34,115 bases of DNA from Patescibacteria group bacterium UBA2135 (GTDB lineage: Bacteria; Patescibacteriota; Minisyncoccia; Phycocordibacterales; UBA2135), in the NCBI GenBank assembly GCA_002327685.1, contig DCXN01000005.1, forward strand, positions 61,263 through 95,377, given 5' to 3'. This document shows positions 1 to 8,787 of this stretch, piece after piece; the first letter of the stretch is position 1, and each line of letters opens with the position of its first letter. Made by a program: the position numbers and the translations under genes. Under the pieces are notes generated by a model. That model was not told the DNA's origin and made no database searches. It worked only from the letters and a program-made list of their open reading frames with translations.

Positions 1-20
1 GCAGAATGTCGGAATGTTGT

Positions 21-2162
21 CTATTCAAAATGGATGTTCTCTCCCGCGTCAATTCGCTTTTTGATAGACGAATGTTTTTTAAAATCAGGGTCTTCTTTAA
101 TAATGTTTTGTGCTTCGTTTCGCGCGGCTTCCACCATTTTAATATTTTTTATTGCTTCCATGCCAATATCAGTTATACCCCACTGTTTTTTGCCGGATAA
201 TTCTCCAGAGCCGCGCATCTTTAAATCTAATTCGGCAAGTTCAAATCCATTTTTAGCCTGCTTAATAGCTTTCAAGCGTTCTAAAGATTTTTTACTTTTT
301 GTGTTAGCAAATATATAACAGTATGCTTGATGGGTGCTACGCAAAACTCGTCCACGCAACTGATGGAGCTGTGCTAAACCAAACCGCTCGGCGCCTTCTA
401 TGATAATCATAGTGGCGTTCGGTACATTGACGCCAACTTCAACAACTGATGTTGCGACTAGAATATCTATTTCATGTTGTAAAAACTGATTCATTATGTC
501 CTCTTTGTCTTTTGGTTTTAATTTACTGTGCAGAATGTCAATTTCATAATCGGGAAAAATTTCTTTCCGTAATCGTTGCGCCTCTGCTTTTACTGATTTT
601 ACATTCAACGTAAGACGTTTGTCTGGATCCGGTTCATCTATACGTGGACAAATTACATATAATTGCCGTCCAGCGAAAAGCGTTTTTTTTATCTCTTTAT
701 ATGCTATCGGACGCTCGCTTGAAGAAACAATTTCTGTAATAATTGGTTTTCGTCCTAGTGGCATATCGGTTAGTAACGTCAAATCAAGATCGCCGAATAT
801 GGTGAGCGCTAATGTTCTTGGTATAGGCGTTGCCGTCATTGATAATAAATGGGGAGCAGTCTTTCCTTTGCTCGCTAACTTAAATCGTTGCATGGTGCCA
901 AACTTGTGTTGCTCGTCAATAATCACATACGCGAGGTGTTTAAACTCAACCGTTTTTTGAATGAGCGAATGGGTGCCGATTAAAATAGGGATTTCTCCGT
1001 TCGCAACCCATTTTAAAAGTTGCGCTCTTGAAATAGAGGTTGCTTTTTTCGGGTCAACTTTTGAAGGGAATTTTTTACATCCGCTTGAGGTAATAAGCCC
1101 AATTTGAATCGGCAGATGGGAAAAATATTCCATAAATGATTCAAAATGCTGTTGCGCGAGAATTTCAGTCGGCGCCATATACGCAACTTGTAGATTTCCG
1201 AAGTTTTGATTTTCAGGGCGTGACGTGACCACAGCATATGCAGTTGTTGCGGCAACTGCTGTTTTGCCAGAGCCCACATCTCCCTCCAAGAGTCGTGACA
1301 TCGGCTCTTCTTTTTTAAAATCTGAAAGTACTGCCTCAATTGCCTTATCCTGTGATTTTGTAAAAGAAAATGGGAAGCGCTTAACAAAACTGTCAACGTG
1401 TTCTTTTTCCCACGACACTTTATGTGAGGGATTACTTTTATATTCACTCCGAGTTTTAAGGTGAGCAAGTTGAATAAAAAATACTTCTTCAAATGCGAAT
1501 CGTTTTCGCGCCGAGTCAGCATCGTCTTGTTTTTGTGGTGTATGAATCCAGACGAGCGCGGTTTTTAATTTCGGCAGGTGATATGTCTTGAGAATATTTT
1601 CTGATAGAGAATCAGCAATTTGCTCATGAATTTTTTCAGCAAGCATTTTTTTGATTGCGTGATAAAACCAACGGGATGTGATACCTCTACTTTCGGAATA
1701 TACCGGATAAAGCGTCGCTTTTTCTTCATCCTTAATACCAGTGATAAACGGAATATTGTCGGTGTATTCAAATTCAGGATTTGCGACATATAGTTTTCCT
1801 TTTCGTTCTCCTATGTTTCCGGTCAATCTTGCCACAGTTCCTTCTTTTAATTTTTCCGCAATATATGGTTGATGAAACCATACTGCTTGTATAGAGCCGG
1901 TGTGATCTCTGATAACCGCTTCTGTCATTGCCATCTTCTTACGGAATGCTTTTGCCTTTTTTACTTTCTCTATAGAGCCCGAAAAAGTCGCGGTCTCTCC
2001 TTTTTGTAAATTAGCAATAAGTTTATGGCTTTCAGTTGATTCATATCGCACTGGAAAATGAAAAAGCAAATCTTTCACTGTTACAAGACCTAATTTTTTA
2101 AGTGCCAACTTTTGCGTTTTGGTAAGTCGGAAATATTCTTCAATGAGGGAGTTGTGGTTCAT
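21..2162 (-). CDS. recG: ATP-dependent DNA helicase RecG
   Basis: RecG remodels stalled replication forks and branched recombination intermediates. From the chosen ATG the protein is 713 aa, a normal length with a short N-terminus. An OB-fold wedge region (GETATFSGSIEKVKKAK) comes first. Then follow Walker A (LEGDVGSGKTAVA), the DExH-type box DEQH, motif III (MTATPIPRTLAL) and a motif VI-like segment (QLHQLRGRVLR). The reading frame stays open upstream to 2459, but that extension is translated from a strong hairpin (2163-2327) and does not look like protein. ATG 2160-2162 begins a typical RecG N-terminus (MNHNSLIEEYFRLTKTQK). There is no Shine-Dalgarno sequence, and the foot of the hairpin touches the start codon. 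The gene runs away from the neighbouring MBL-hydrolase gene. Confidence 0.95.
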   Translation of the reverse strand: MNHNSLIEEYFRLTKTQKLALKKLGLVTVKDLLFHFPVRYESTESHKLIANLQKGETATFSGSIEKVKKAKAFRKKMAMTEAVIRDHTGSIQAVWFHQPYIAEKLKEGTVARLTGNIGERKGKLYVANPEFEYTDNIPFITGIKDEEKATLYPVYSESRGITSRWFYHAIKKMLAEKIHEQIADSLSENILKTYHLPKLKTALVWIHTPQKQDDADSARKRFAFEEVFFIQLAHLKTRSEYKSNPSHKVSWEKEHVDSFVKRFPFSFTKSQDKAIEAVLSDFKKEEPMSRLLEGDVGSGKTAVAATTAYAVVTSRPENQNFGNLQVAYMAPTEILAQQHFESFMEYFSHLPIQIGLITSSGCKKFPSKVDPKKATSISRAQLLKWVANGEIPILIGTHSLIQKTVEFKHLAYVIIDEQHKFGTMQRFKLASKGKTAPHLLSMTATPIPRTLALTIFGDLDLTLLTDMPLGRKPIITEIVSSSERPIAYKEIKKTLFAGRQLYVICPRIDEPDPDKRLTLNVKSVKAEAQRLRKEIFPDYEIDILHSKLKPKDKEDIMNQFLQHEIDILVATSVVEVGVNVPNATMIIIEGAERFGLAQLHQLRGRVLRSTHQAYCYIFANTKSKKSLERLKAIKQAKNGFELAELDLKMRGSGELSGKKQWGITDIGMEAIKNIKMVEAARNEAQNIIKEDPDFKKHSSIKKRIDAGENIHFE

Positions 2163-2327
2163 AGAGTATGTTGGGAAACCCGGGTTCCCAGGCCGAGCCG
2201 CCTGTTTTTGTGGGTGAGGCGCCGAGTCGGAGCTCGAAATGTGCTTGTGGCACATAGAGGGCGAGACGAGTGTGCCGTAACCCAAAAACAGGCGGTGCAG
2301 GCAGGGAGGGGTTTCTCGACATGCTCT
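2163..2327. repeat. 165-nt imperfect palindrome / structured element
   Basis: The outer arms 2163-2181 and 2309-2327 pair over 19 positions with only three G-U wobbles as RNA. An inner pair, 2199-2215 with 2280-2296 (core CCGCCTGTTTTTG), continues the stem. The apex contains ATGTGC (2239-2244) and GCACAT (2250-2255) around a 5-nt loop. It is more GC-rich than its surroundings, has no T-tract, and lies between the divergent recG and MBL-hydrolase genes. It could be a miniature palindromic mobile element or a structured RNA. Confidence 0.7.
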
Positions 2328-2373
2328 GTATTTAGCGTAGCGTATAGCAGTAAACCCGACAAATTCTGGAGTC

Positions 2374-2402
2374 TTGACCATTTTTGTTTTGCATGTTAAG
2401 TT
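2374..2402 (+). promoter_or_regulatory. Candidate promoter of the MBL-hydrolase gene
   Basis: TTGACC (2374-2379) is followed after 17 nt by a weak -10, TAAGTT (2397-2402). A Shine-Dalgarno stretch, AGAGGAGA, lies 9-10 nt before ATG 2452. Confidence 0.4.
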
Positions 2403-2451
2403 GCTTCTAGAACTTACATTTCCATTACAATAACTAGAGGAGAACATTACA

Positions 2452-3438
2452 ATGGCCACAATTAAGTTCTGGGGTGTTCGTGGTTCTGTTGCTGCACCAA
2501 TTACCGCAGATGACGTTTCTCAAAAAGTCTTAACAGCGCTTCAAGCGTTTCATGCTTCTTTAAAGACCGGAAACTTAAGTCCAGAGAAGTTTTTGGAATC
2601 ACTCCCGTTTTCCGTGAGAGGAACAATTGGCGGTAATACTTCATGTGTTGAGGTTCGATGCGGCGATGAGCGAATTTGCCTTGATATGGGAACTGGTATG
2701 CGGCCTTTTGGAAACTCATTATTCCCGCAAATGTTTGAAAATGGTGGGCTTACGGTTACGGTTTTGCTTTCGCATGTCCATTGGGACCACATTCAGGGCT
2801 TGCCCTTCTTTGGACCTCTTCATATTAACAAAGAAACCGGGATTAAAAATAGGTGGAATTTTTATGGCGGGACCGATTGGATGTCAACCGCAGAGGCATG
2901 TCTTCGGGGGCAAATGGATGCACCGGAATTTCCTGTTTCATGGCAGGAGATTAAAAGGGCTACACACGAAATCAACGCATCAAGTGTATGCGACATGATG
3001 GGTTTTCATGTTGGTGCAGTGAAAGTAAAAACTCGCAAACTCCATCATCCGCAAGAAACTTATGGCTGGCGCATTGAATATGACGGAAAGGTTATTGCCT
3101 ATTCAACCGACAATGAACCTTACGATCCGTCTTGTCCAGACCCACGACTTCTTGAATTAGCAGAGGGAGCGGATGTGTGGATTACTGACTGCCAATACAC
3201 AAAGGAAATGTACGAAGGAAAAGTTGGCGGAGTTGCGCGTCATGGATGGGGACACTCATATCCAGAAGCGGTTGCTGAAACTGCACGACGGGCTGGAGTC
3301 AAGAAAACTGTACTTTTTCATCATGATCCCGCTTCAGATGATAACAAGGTTTTGGAGATTGTTGAGATGTGCAAAGGTCTCGTAGGAGTTGGCCAAGAAG
3401 TTGTTGCTGCCTACGAAGGTATGGAGATTGCTCTTTAA
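2452..3438 (+). CDS. MBL-fold metallo-hydrolase (Lactamase_B_2 / cyclic phosphodiesterase-like)
   Basis: This is a 328-aa metallo-beta-lactamase-fold hydrolase. The metal motif HVHWDH gives H108, H110, D112 and H113. Further candidate ligands are the Asp of DCQYT and the His residues of GWGHSYPEA and FHHDP near the C-terminus. The opening KFWGVRGSVA is typical of the subgroup that includes cyclic-nucleotide phosphodiesterase-like and RNase Z-like enzymes; the substrate cannot be read from sequence. No signal peptide is seen, so it is probably cytoplasmic. It has a good Shine-Dalgarno sequence, unlike most genes in this window. It converges on the cupredoxin gene across a shared terminator. 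Confidence 0.85.
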   Translation: MATIKFWGVRGSVAAPITADDVSQKVLTALQAFHASLKTGNLSPEKFLESLPFSVRGTIGGNTSCVEVRCGDERICLDMGTGMRPFGNSLFPQMFENGGLTVTVLLSHVHWDHIQGLPFFGPLHINKETGIKNRWNFYGGTDWMSTAEACLRGQMDAPEFPVSWQEIKRATHEINASSVCDMMGFHVGAVKVKTRKLHHPQETYGWRIEYDGKVIAYSTDNEPYDPSCPDPRLLELAEGADVWITDCQYTKEMYEGKVGGVARHGWGHSYPEAVAETARRAGVKKTVLFHHDPASDDNKVLEIVEMCKGLVGVGQEVVAAYEGMEIAL

Positions 3439-3441
3439 ACC

Positions 3442-3478
3442 AAAGGGCCGCTTCGCAAAAATTGCGACGCGGTCCTTT
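3442..3478. terminator. Bidirectional terminator
   Basis: The arms AAAGGGCCGCTTCGCAA and TTGCGACGCGGTCCTTT form a 17-position stem with one wobble and one mismatch around an AAA loop. It sits between two convergent genes, with short T-rich flanks. Confidence 0.7.
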
Positions 3479-3483
3479 CATTA

Positions 3484-3936
3484 TTAATTTACAATCACTG
3501 TACCTCGCTTAGTTGCGCGTACATGGTTGTGGTAGCCCCATTCTCCAATTTCGTTAAAGGTAAATGACCACGATTCTCCTGACTGTGTTACATCGCATGA
3601 ATCAAATGAAGACCCAAGACAATCGTTGTCTGATTTTTGAGGATATTGAGAATGTATCGGATGAATTGCAGAGGCGACTCTCATACCAGATCCACTGTCA
3701 TTTGTAAATTTCACAATATCTCCTTTTTGTATCTCAACGACTTTTGGAGAAAATCCATCGCTAGTATATTTAATAGTGTGAATGATAGCATTCTCAACAT
3801 TAATGTCTTCTGCAATGATAGTCTTTACATCTTCTTGTTGTTTGTCTGTAGTCGCGTTGTTTGAGTTAAAGAAAAACAAACCACTGATTATGAGAACGAG
3901 CATGAGAACAAGACCCAAGATTACTTTATGGTGCAT
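3484..3936 (-). CDS. Membrane-anchored cupredoxin-domain protein
   Basis: The protein is 150 aa with an N-terminal hydrophobic anchor (about residues 5-24), a short linker and a plastocyanin-like domain (about 53-150). The family usually carries copper for electron transfer or copper handling outside the membrane. His92 and His95 (IHPIHSQYP) and His136 and His138 (GYHNHVRATKRGTVIV) could bind metal. The usual Cys of the C-terminal ligand loop (YxCxxH) is replaced by Asn137, so a classic type 1 blue site is unlikely. Cys106 and Cys114 lie elsewhere and could form a disulfide. There is no Shine-Dalgarno sequence. Confidence 0.8.
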   Translation of the reverse strand: MHHKVILGLVLMLVLIISGLFFFNSNNATTDKQQEDVKTIIAEDINVENAIIHTIKYTSDGFSPKVVEIQKGDIVKFTNDSGSGMRVASAIHPIHSQYPQKSDNDCLGSSFDSCDVTQSGESWSFTFNEIGEWGYHNHVRATKRGTVIVN

Positions 3937-4046
3937 GACAAAAATGCTGTTAATAGTAATTGTTATTTTGTTTATTGTACATGTATTGCGTGATATCTAC
4001 AAAAATATCTAGAGGTCTTGGTCTACAAAAGAAGTTGCTCGTATTT

Positions 4047-4181
4047 ATGTTTCTCCCACTCTCTCAAATTCGTAAGGTGTTCATTACTTCTGCTGGAAAT
4101 AGAAACGCAGTCTGGCCTGAAAAAAAGACAAGAAAGAAGAAAAAAGAAGTAGAGGTCGCAGAAAATGCGCATGTAGCATAG
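4047..4181 (+). CDS. Possible 44-aa basic microprotein
   Basis: A 44-aa reading frame beginning MFLPLSQIRKVFITSAGNR has a lysine-rich middle (EKKTRKKKKEVEV) and no recognised domain. It is placed between the upstream region of the cupredoxin gene and a strong terminator eight bases after its stop. That is the main support for it being real. No Shine-Dalgarno sequence or clear promoter is seen, and a longer hydrophobic extension upstream is possible. Confidence 0.35.
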   Translation: MFLPLSQIRKVFITSAGNRNAVWPEKKTRKKKKEVEVAENAHVA

Positions 4182-4189
4182 TGAAAAAC

Positions 4190-4216
4190 AAAACTCCGAC
4201 GTCAGTCGGGGTTTTT
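4190..4216. terminator. Rho-independent terminator (bidirectional)
   Basis: The stem ACTCCGAC / GTCGGGGT has a GTCA loop, preceded by A-rich sequence and followed by TTTTT. On the minus strand it is followed by TTTTGTTTTT, so it can also end the Pif1-like transcript. Confidence 0.8.
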
Positions 4217-4225
4217 ACTATATTG

Positions 4226-4263
4226 CTATAGGCTAATTCGTGCGAATTAGCCTATAGATTTTT
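4226..4263 (+). terminator. Perfect 15-bp stem-loop, second terminator
   Basis: CTATAGGCTAATTCG and its exact reverse complement are separated by only TG (4241-4242) and followed by ATTTTTGTTTTT. It lies in tandem with the terminator just upstream. Confidence 0.65.
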
Positions 4264-4291
4264 GTTTTTGTGAATTACGAAATTTTGAACG

Positions 4292-6001
4292 TTAACGAAG
4301 AAAGAGTCGCGCGAGACGCAGTTCTTCGTAATCACAACTATTGTTTAAAAGAGTGCGAGCGGGAGTAAGGAGCATTTTTCCTTCTTTTTGATGCACGGCT
4401 TCAAGCGCTTTTTTCATTTCTTCAAATTGCTTCGGGCGTTTTATGTGCGCAAGGTCGTGATCCGGGTTTATCTTTTTTTCTGTCGCGAGTTTTTCCACGT
4501 GGCCAATTATGGTGCTGAGTACCATGTCGCGTTCTTCTGCAATCTCGGCAAATGATTTCTTGTTTTTCAAAAGCGCGCACGTAGCATCGTATGTTGATTC
4601 TGTTTTTTTCGGGACGTTCTTAATTCGTCCTGACCCGGGCTTTCCGCCACACGCTCGTATGAAATTCGTATGAAGTGTCGCGAGTTCTTTTGTGTCAAAT
4701 TCAGTAAATCTTTGCTGTGCGTCTTTTGATTGCTCCCGAAATTCTGTGTCTTTCGTACAAACCTCGGGGTGTACTTCAAGCGCGCGAGTATTGAGTCCCG
4801 CAAGAGAAAGTCCCGCAAGCGTCCTCACTCGCGAGAGCGCTACGTACCCTTGCCCGTATTCAAATGTTTGCGAGAGGTCCATATGCGCGGCATCTAAAGA
4901 CATTCCTTGGCTCTTGTGTACTGTCATTGCCCACGCTAGACGGAGTGGTATTTGACCGATGCGTGCAAGCACGCGCCCGCCATCTTCTATGAGCCATTCG
5001 TTTGGTTCCGTGAAGATAGTTTTGCCTGTATGCGTCTTCACAATGGGATATCCGTTATTTTTTGAAAATCCTGTAACAGCGCCGAGTGTGCCGTTTACGT
5101 ATTGACGCCGCGTAATGTCGTTTTTCGTGAACATAACACGCGCGCCAATTTTGAGTGTTAATGTTTCCGGAGAAAGACATCCACGTTTGAGAGCGGCAAT
5201 GAGTTTTTCCGGACCACGTGCTGTCATCTCAAATACTTTAGATTGCTCCGAGAGTTTATCAAGTTTCACGTCGTTAATGACATCAACATCGGCGTTATGG
5301 CTGTAGAGCTGTGTTATGTCGTCTTTTGGCGTCTTTGCGTAACGCGTTCGTAAGAGTTCTTTGTGCGATTCCTGAATGCGCTGTGCGCGAACGGCTGAAA
5401 GAAATTCAAGAAAAACTGTGTCTTCCTGCCGGTGTTGTTCTGAAAGATAGCAGGTGATAGGGTTGAGAGCGTCCCATGTATCTGATTGGTAGGCGAACTC
5501 ATTACGAAAGGTGTCTTTAGCGATGAGAGATGTCTGTCTCTGTTCCTCGTCTTTGTTTTTCCTAAACACGGGTGGTAATTGAAAAAAATCTCCGACTAAA
5601 ATAACTTGAAGTTCACCAAATGGCTCACGACTACGTCGTACTTCACGGCATACAGCGTCAATCATTGAAAGAGTTTGCGCGGAAAGCATAGATACTTCGT
5701 CAATGATGAGAACACGTGCATTACTAACACGTCTGACAATGTTTCTGTTTTGCCCAATGCGGTCTATGTCATATTTTGTGAGATTACTGCGCACACCAAT
5801 ACCGCTCCATGAATGAATCGTGAATCCTCCAATGTGAGTTGCGGCAATGCCGGTGGAAGCTGTAATCGCGGGCTCAATTCCACAGTCACGAAGGTAGGCA
5901 ACATACCGATTGACAGCGTGTGTCTTGCCGCTTCCCGGTTCGCCAGTAAGAAATACACTGGCGCCAGTTTTTAAAACTAAGAGAGCTTCTTCTTGGGTCA
6001 T
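4292..6001 (-). CDS. Pif1/RecD2-like superfamily 1 helicase with C-terminal HTH
   Basis: The protein is 569 aa. Walker A is GEPGSGKT (residues 20-27), followed by a Pif1-type motif (TASTGIAATHIGG), Walker B (VLIIDEVSML) and the phosphate sensor GDFFQLPPV. The C-terminal SF1B motifs are MTVHKSQGMSLD and YVALSRVRTLAGL. Pif1-type enzymes unwind DNA 5'-3' at forks, G-quadruplexes and R-loops. After about residue 480 the protein adds a helix-turn-helix-like module (KNKKSFAEIAEERDMVLSTI) resembling the HTH seen after RecQ/Pif1 helicases in small genomes. An extended -10 (TGATATACT) lies upstream on the minus strand; no Shine-Dalgarno sequence is visible. Confidence 0.9.
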   Translation of the reverse strand: MTQEEALLVLKTGASVFLTGEPGSGKTHAVNRYVAYLRDCGIEPAITASTGIAATHIGGFTIHSWSGIGVRSNLTKYDIDRIGQNRNIVRRVSNARVLIIDEVSMLSAQTLSMIDAVCREVRRSREPFGELQVILVGDFFQLPPVFRKNKDEEQRQTSLIAKDTFRNEFAYQSDTWDALNPITCYLSEQHRQEDTVFLEFLSAVRAQRIQESHKELLRTRYAKTPKDDITQLYSHNADVDVINDVKLDKLSEQSKVFEMTARGPEKLIAALKRGCLSPETLTLKIGARVMFTKNDITRRQYVNGTLGAVTGFSKNNGYPIVKTHTGKTIFTEPNEWLIEDGGRVLARIGQIPLRLAWAMTVHKSQGMSLDAAHMDLSQTFEYGQGYVALSRVRTLAGLSLAGLNTRALEVHPEVCTKDTEFREQSKDAQQRFTEFDTKELATLHTNFIRACGGKPGSGRIKNVPKKTESTYDATCALLKNKKSFAEIAEERDMVLSTIIGHVEKLATEKKINPDHDLAHIKRPKQFEEMKKALEAVHQKEGKMLLTPARTLLNNSCDYEELRLARLFLR

Positions 6002-6138
6002 GATAGGTGATATATAGCTAGAGCGCGATAAAATGTTGTCTGCAGTATATCATAAACCCTCAATGCGGGGCATTTTGAAGCGTACCCCTTAAAGTGGGCT
6101 CAAACAAGAAAACCTACACTTTGAAGATAAGTCCTTTT

Positions 6139-6885
6139 CTATTTATTCCAATGTATTAATCTGTTTTGTAGTGTTGCAAATACCATGTTTAGTAAATATC
6201 CGAGTAGCCCCGTTATAAGAATGGTCGCATACATCGCTTCGATATTGTAAGTTATCTGAAAATCAATAATTCTGCGACCAAGTCCAACATTTGTGCCGAT
6301 AAACATTTCTGCAACCACAATAAGAATAAGGCAATAATTAAGTGCCACTCGCAGACCTACAAAAGTCTGAGGTAAGCTTTCCCAAAATAACACTGAACGA
6401 AACATCTGTAGTTTATTTGTTCCCATAATTTTTGCTATTAATATACGTAATTTACTTGCATTCATTATTCCATAAGCAGTATTAAATATGACAATTAATA
6501 TAGACGCAAATACCGCAACCGCGATTTTTGATGCATCCGTAACGCCAAATATTAGTATAAATAATGGAAAAACTGCAGTCGCGGGCATTGATCTCAAAAA
6601 ATCAATAATAAATTCAAAACTTTGATATAGTTTCTCTGAACTGCCCAAAGCGAGTCCAAGAGGTATTCCAACAAGGGATGTTATGGTGAAAGAAATTATT
6701 GTGCGCAGAGATGTCATCCAAAAATCTGTTGCTACCTCTTTACTCCAAATTAAATCAAATAGAGATAGGGTTGTCTCAATAGGTCCTGGTAATAAAAAAT
6801 TATCTATTATGTTAGACCAAGATACAAATAACCATATAAAAATTAAAACTGATGGACCTATTAATGTGTGCCAATTTTTATTCAT
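6139..6885 (-). CDS. ABC transporter permease (SsuC/TauC/NrtB-like)
   Basis: This is a 248-aa integral membrane subunit with about six hydrophobic helices. The region around GIMNASKLRILIAKIMGTNK and the following GLRVALNYCLILIVVAEMF matches the coupling (EAA) segment of sulfonate, taurine, nitrate and thiamine-precursor permeases. It overlaps the upstream ATPase gene by 8 bp, so the two are translationally coupled. It is the last gene of the importer operon and clearly AT-rich. Confidence 0.85.
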   Translation of the reverse strand: MNKNWHTLIGPSVLIFIWLFVSWSNIIDNFLLPGPIETTLSLFDLIWSKEVATDFWMTSLRTIISFTITSLVGIPLGLALGSSEKLYQSFEFIIDFLRSMPATAVFPLFILIFGVTDASKIAVAVFASILIVIFNTAYGIMNASKLRILIAKIMGTNKLQMFRSVLFWESLPQTFVGLRVALNYCLILIVVAEMFIGTNVGLGRRIIDFQITYNIEAMYATILITGLLGYLLNMVFATLQNRLIHWNK

Positions 6886-7621
6886 AAGTAATAAATTTAC
6901 TGAATGATGACAAGACGGTATTTTTAATATCTTGGAATTTGTTGGAAGCTAAAAATTCGTTTGTCCGAGGATATATTTCTGAATTCTCAATTAACTTAAA
7001 AGAAGCGACCGGCGACTTTGGAAATACAGCAATGTCGCCAGCTAGATGAATCGCTTCTTCTATGTTGTGAGTTACCATAAGAATCGTTGGTCTTTCAAAT
7101 AGATAATATTGTTGAAGTTTTTCTCTCAATAGTAGGTTATTCTCAAAATCTAAAGAGGAAAATGCTTCATCAATTAGAAGGACTTTTGGTTTTGTAATCA
7201 ACGCGCGCATAAATGCAAGTATTTGTCGTTGTCCTCCAGAAAGGTTGTATGGATACTCATTCCAGTCAAACATTGCCCCGAATAATTCTTGAATTTCAAT
7301 AAATCTTCCATTGATGCTTTCTTTTGAGAATTTTTTTATTTCAAGCGGAAAGATTACATTTTCATAATTACTCCTCCAGGGAAACAATGACTCTGAATAA
7401 TTTTGAAAAACATAACTCATTCTTTCATAATCAATATCTATTGAACCGTTATTACTTTTGATGATGCCAGCGACAATACTCATAAGTGTGGACTTGCCAC
7501 ATCCGTTTGGTCCGAAAATCGCAACAATTTTTTCTTGAGGAATTTTTAAATTAAAGTTAGAGAAAATTTTTTTGTTTCCGTAACTTTTATATAATCCATT
7601 TATTGAAATCGCTTGCTTCAT
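6878..7621 (-). CDS. ABC transporter ATPase (SsuB/TauB/NrtD-like)
   Basis: From ATG 7619-7621 the protein is 247 aa. Walker A is GPNGCGKST (residues 37-45), a Q-loop region is VFQNYSESLFPWRSN, the signature is NLSGGQRQ, Walker B is LLIDEAFSSLD, and the switch His is in MVTHNIEEA. A start at 7654 is possible, but it would overlap the binding-protein gene by 29 bp and add residues not typical of the family. The chosen start leaves a 4-bp gap after that gene. It energises the import system. Confidence 0.9.
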   Translation of the reverse strand: MKQAISINGLYKSYGNKKIFSNFNLKIPQEKIVAIFGPNGCGKSTLMSIVAGIIKSNNGSIDIDYERMSYVFQNYSESLFPWRSNYENVIFPLEIKKFSKESINGRFIEIQELFGAMFDWNEYPYNLSGGQRQILAFMRALITKPKVLLIDEAFSSLDFENNLLLREKLQQYYLFERPTILMVTHNIEEAIHLAGDIAVFPKSPVASFKLIENSEIYPRTNEFLASNKFQDIKNTVLSSFSKFITYE

Positions 7622-7625
7622 ATTT

Positions 7626-8651
7626 TTAATTGCGCGACTTATAGATGATTCCACGCGAATCTATTTTTCCGTCAACAACTCCGTGAGTTGTAAATATTTG
7701 ATGAAATGTCTCAATCGCTTGTATATCCTCTTCAGTAAAATCCTTATAGATTTTTACAAGATATAGCGGGGCATTTGAGATGAGGGTATCATCTAGCGGT
7801 GTATATCCTGACAAAAATTGCAAAGAACTATCAATATCGTTTTCAGTATCATCGATGGCACGACCTATTGCGTCAATAAAAGCATTTACTGCTTCTGGAT
7901 GTTCATCGGCAAATTTGCTTCTAACTATGCCTGCTCCTGGATAAAATGGGTTAGAAATAGCTGTTAAATTGGGACGAGATACTGCTTCGCGCATACCTTG
8001 AGTTTTAGCAATATATGCCATTGGCTCAATTGCCAGAAGTGCATCAATTTGACCGTTTACAAGTGCGCTTACCTGAAGTCCTGGCGCTAATTCAATAATC
8101 TCAACATCAATACCAACTTTTAAGTTATGAGAAGAGAGTAAATGTGTTGAGATTGTTATCCATTGGATACCTGGCAGTATTCCCATTTTTTTGCCTTTCA
8201 TGTCTGCAAATGAATTTATTTCACTATTTTTTTTAACCATTAGACTTTCTGTCCTAAAAATACCGTCTTCTCTAGCCCCAGAAGCGGCATAAATCTCTAT
8301 AGACCCCGGCTTACGAAATGAAGCGAGCCCGGCAATGCCCATTGCTCCACTTGTTGATGTTATATCAGCCTGTTCTGATAAAAGTGCGTCGATGATTAAA
8401 TTAGGCGAGTTGAGTTTTGTATATTCAATATCAAGACCAGCATCTTTAAAATAACCTTTTTCCAGAGCGATATAAAAAGGTAGGGCAGCAACTACTGGTA
8501 AATCAACAACTCTTATTTTGGTAATCTTTTGTCCAGAAGTTCCTATTATAGATGCTTCTTGGTTGTCTGGTTTGCTTAGGTTTGTAGCAATAATAGAAAA
8601 AATCGTTATAACAACTATAGCTAAAATGCTCAGAATATATTTATTTTTCAT
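7626..8651 (-). CDS. ABC transporter substrate-binding protein (NMT1/SsuA-like)
   Basis: The protein is 341 aa with an N-terminal hydrophobic segment (about residues 5-24) and no lipobox Cys, so it is probably an uncleaved anchor. The mature part has the NMT1/THI5-like fold pattern: LPFYIALEKGYFKDAGLDIE near the start, ADITSTSGAMGIAGL, then DMKGKKMGILPG and VNGQIDALLAIEPMAY. Known relatives bind alkanesulfonates, taurine, nitrate or thiamine/pyrimidine precursors; the ligand cannot be assigned here. It is first in the importer operon, transcribed away from the TrmB-like regulator. Confidence 0.85.
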   Translation of the reverse strand: MKNKYILSILAIVVITIFSIIATNLSKPDNQEASIIGTSGQKITKIRVVDLPVVAALPFYIALEKGYFKDAGLDIEYTKLNSPNLIIDALLSEQADITSTSGAMGIAGLASFRKPGSIEIYAASGAREDGIFRTESLMVKKNSEINSFADMKGKKMGILPGIQWITISTHLLSSHNLKVGIDVEIIELAPGLQVSALVNGQIDALLAIEPMAYIAKTQGMREAVSRPNLTAISNPFYPGAGIVRSKFADEHPEAVNAFIDAIGRAIDDTENDIDSSLQFLSGYTPLDDTLISNAPLYLVKIYKDFTEEDIQAIETFHQIFTTHGVVDGKIDSRGIIYKSRN

Positions 8652-8654
8652 AAT

Positions 8655-8700
8655 TTTTACAGATTATTATAATACATAACATTTTAACTGATCTGTAAAA
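8655..8700. promoter_or_regulatory. Importer-operon promoter with flanking inverted repeat
   Basis: TTTTACAGAT (8655-8664) and its exact reverse complement ATCTGTAAAA (8691-8700) flank a minus-strand -10 hexamer TATAAT (8666-8671). A 10-bp inverted repeat around the promoter of a transporter operon next to a regulator gene is a plausible operator. Confidence 0.55.
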
Positions 8701-8715
8701 TTTGTCATATTTGTC

Positions 8716-8758
8716 GTCAATATATATATTTGACCCTTTTAAACCTTTATGATAGGAT
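8716..8758 (+). promoter_or_regulatory. Promoter of the TrmB-like regulator with overlapping palindrome
   Basis: TTGACC (8730-8735), a 17-nt spacer and TAGGAT (8753-8758) form a promoter 30 nt before the ATG. The palindrome GTCAA-N9-TTGAC (8716-8734) overlaps the -35, which suggests autoregulation. Confidence 0.5.
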
Positions 8759-8787
8759 ATAAATGTTGTCAATAATTCCGACATAAT

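Noticed and set aside
2163..2459. N-terminal extension of RecG by 99 residues
   Set aside because: It is translated from the 165-nt hairpin, is compositionally odd and has no RecG counterpart; a normal N-terminus starts at 2162.
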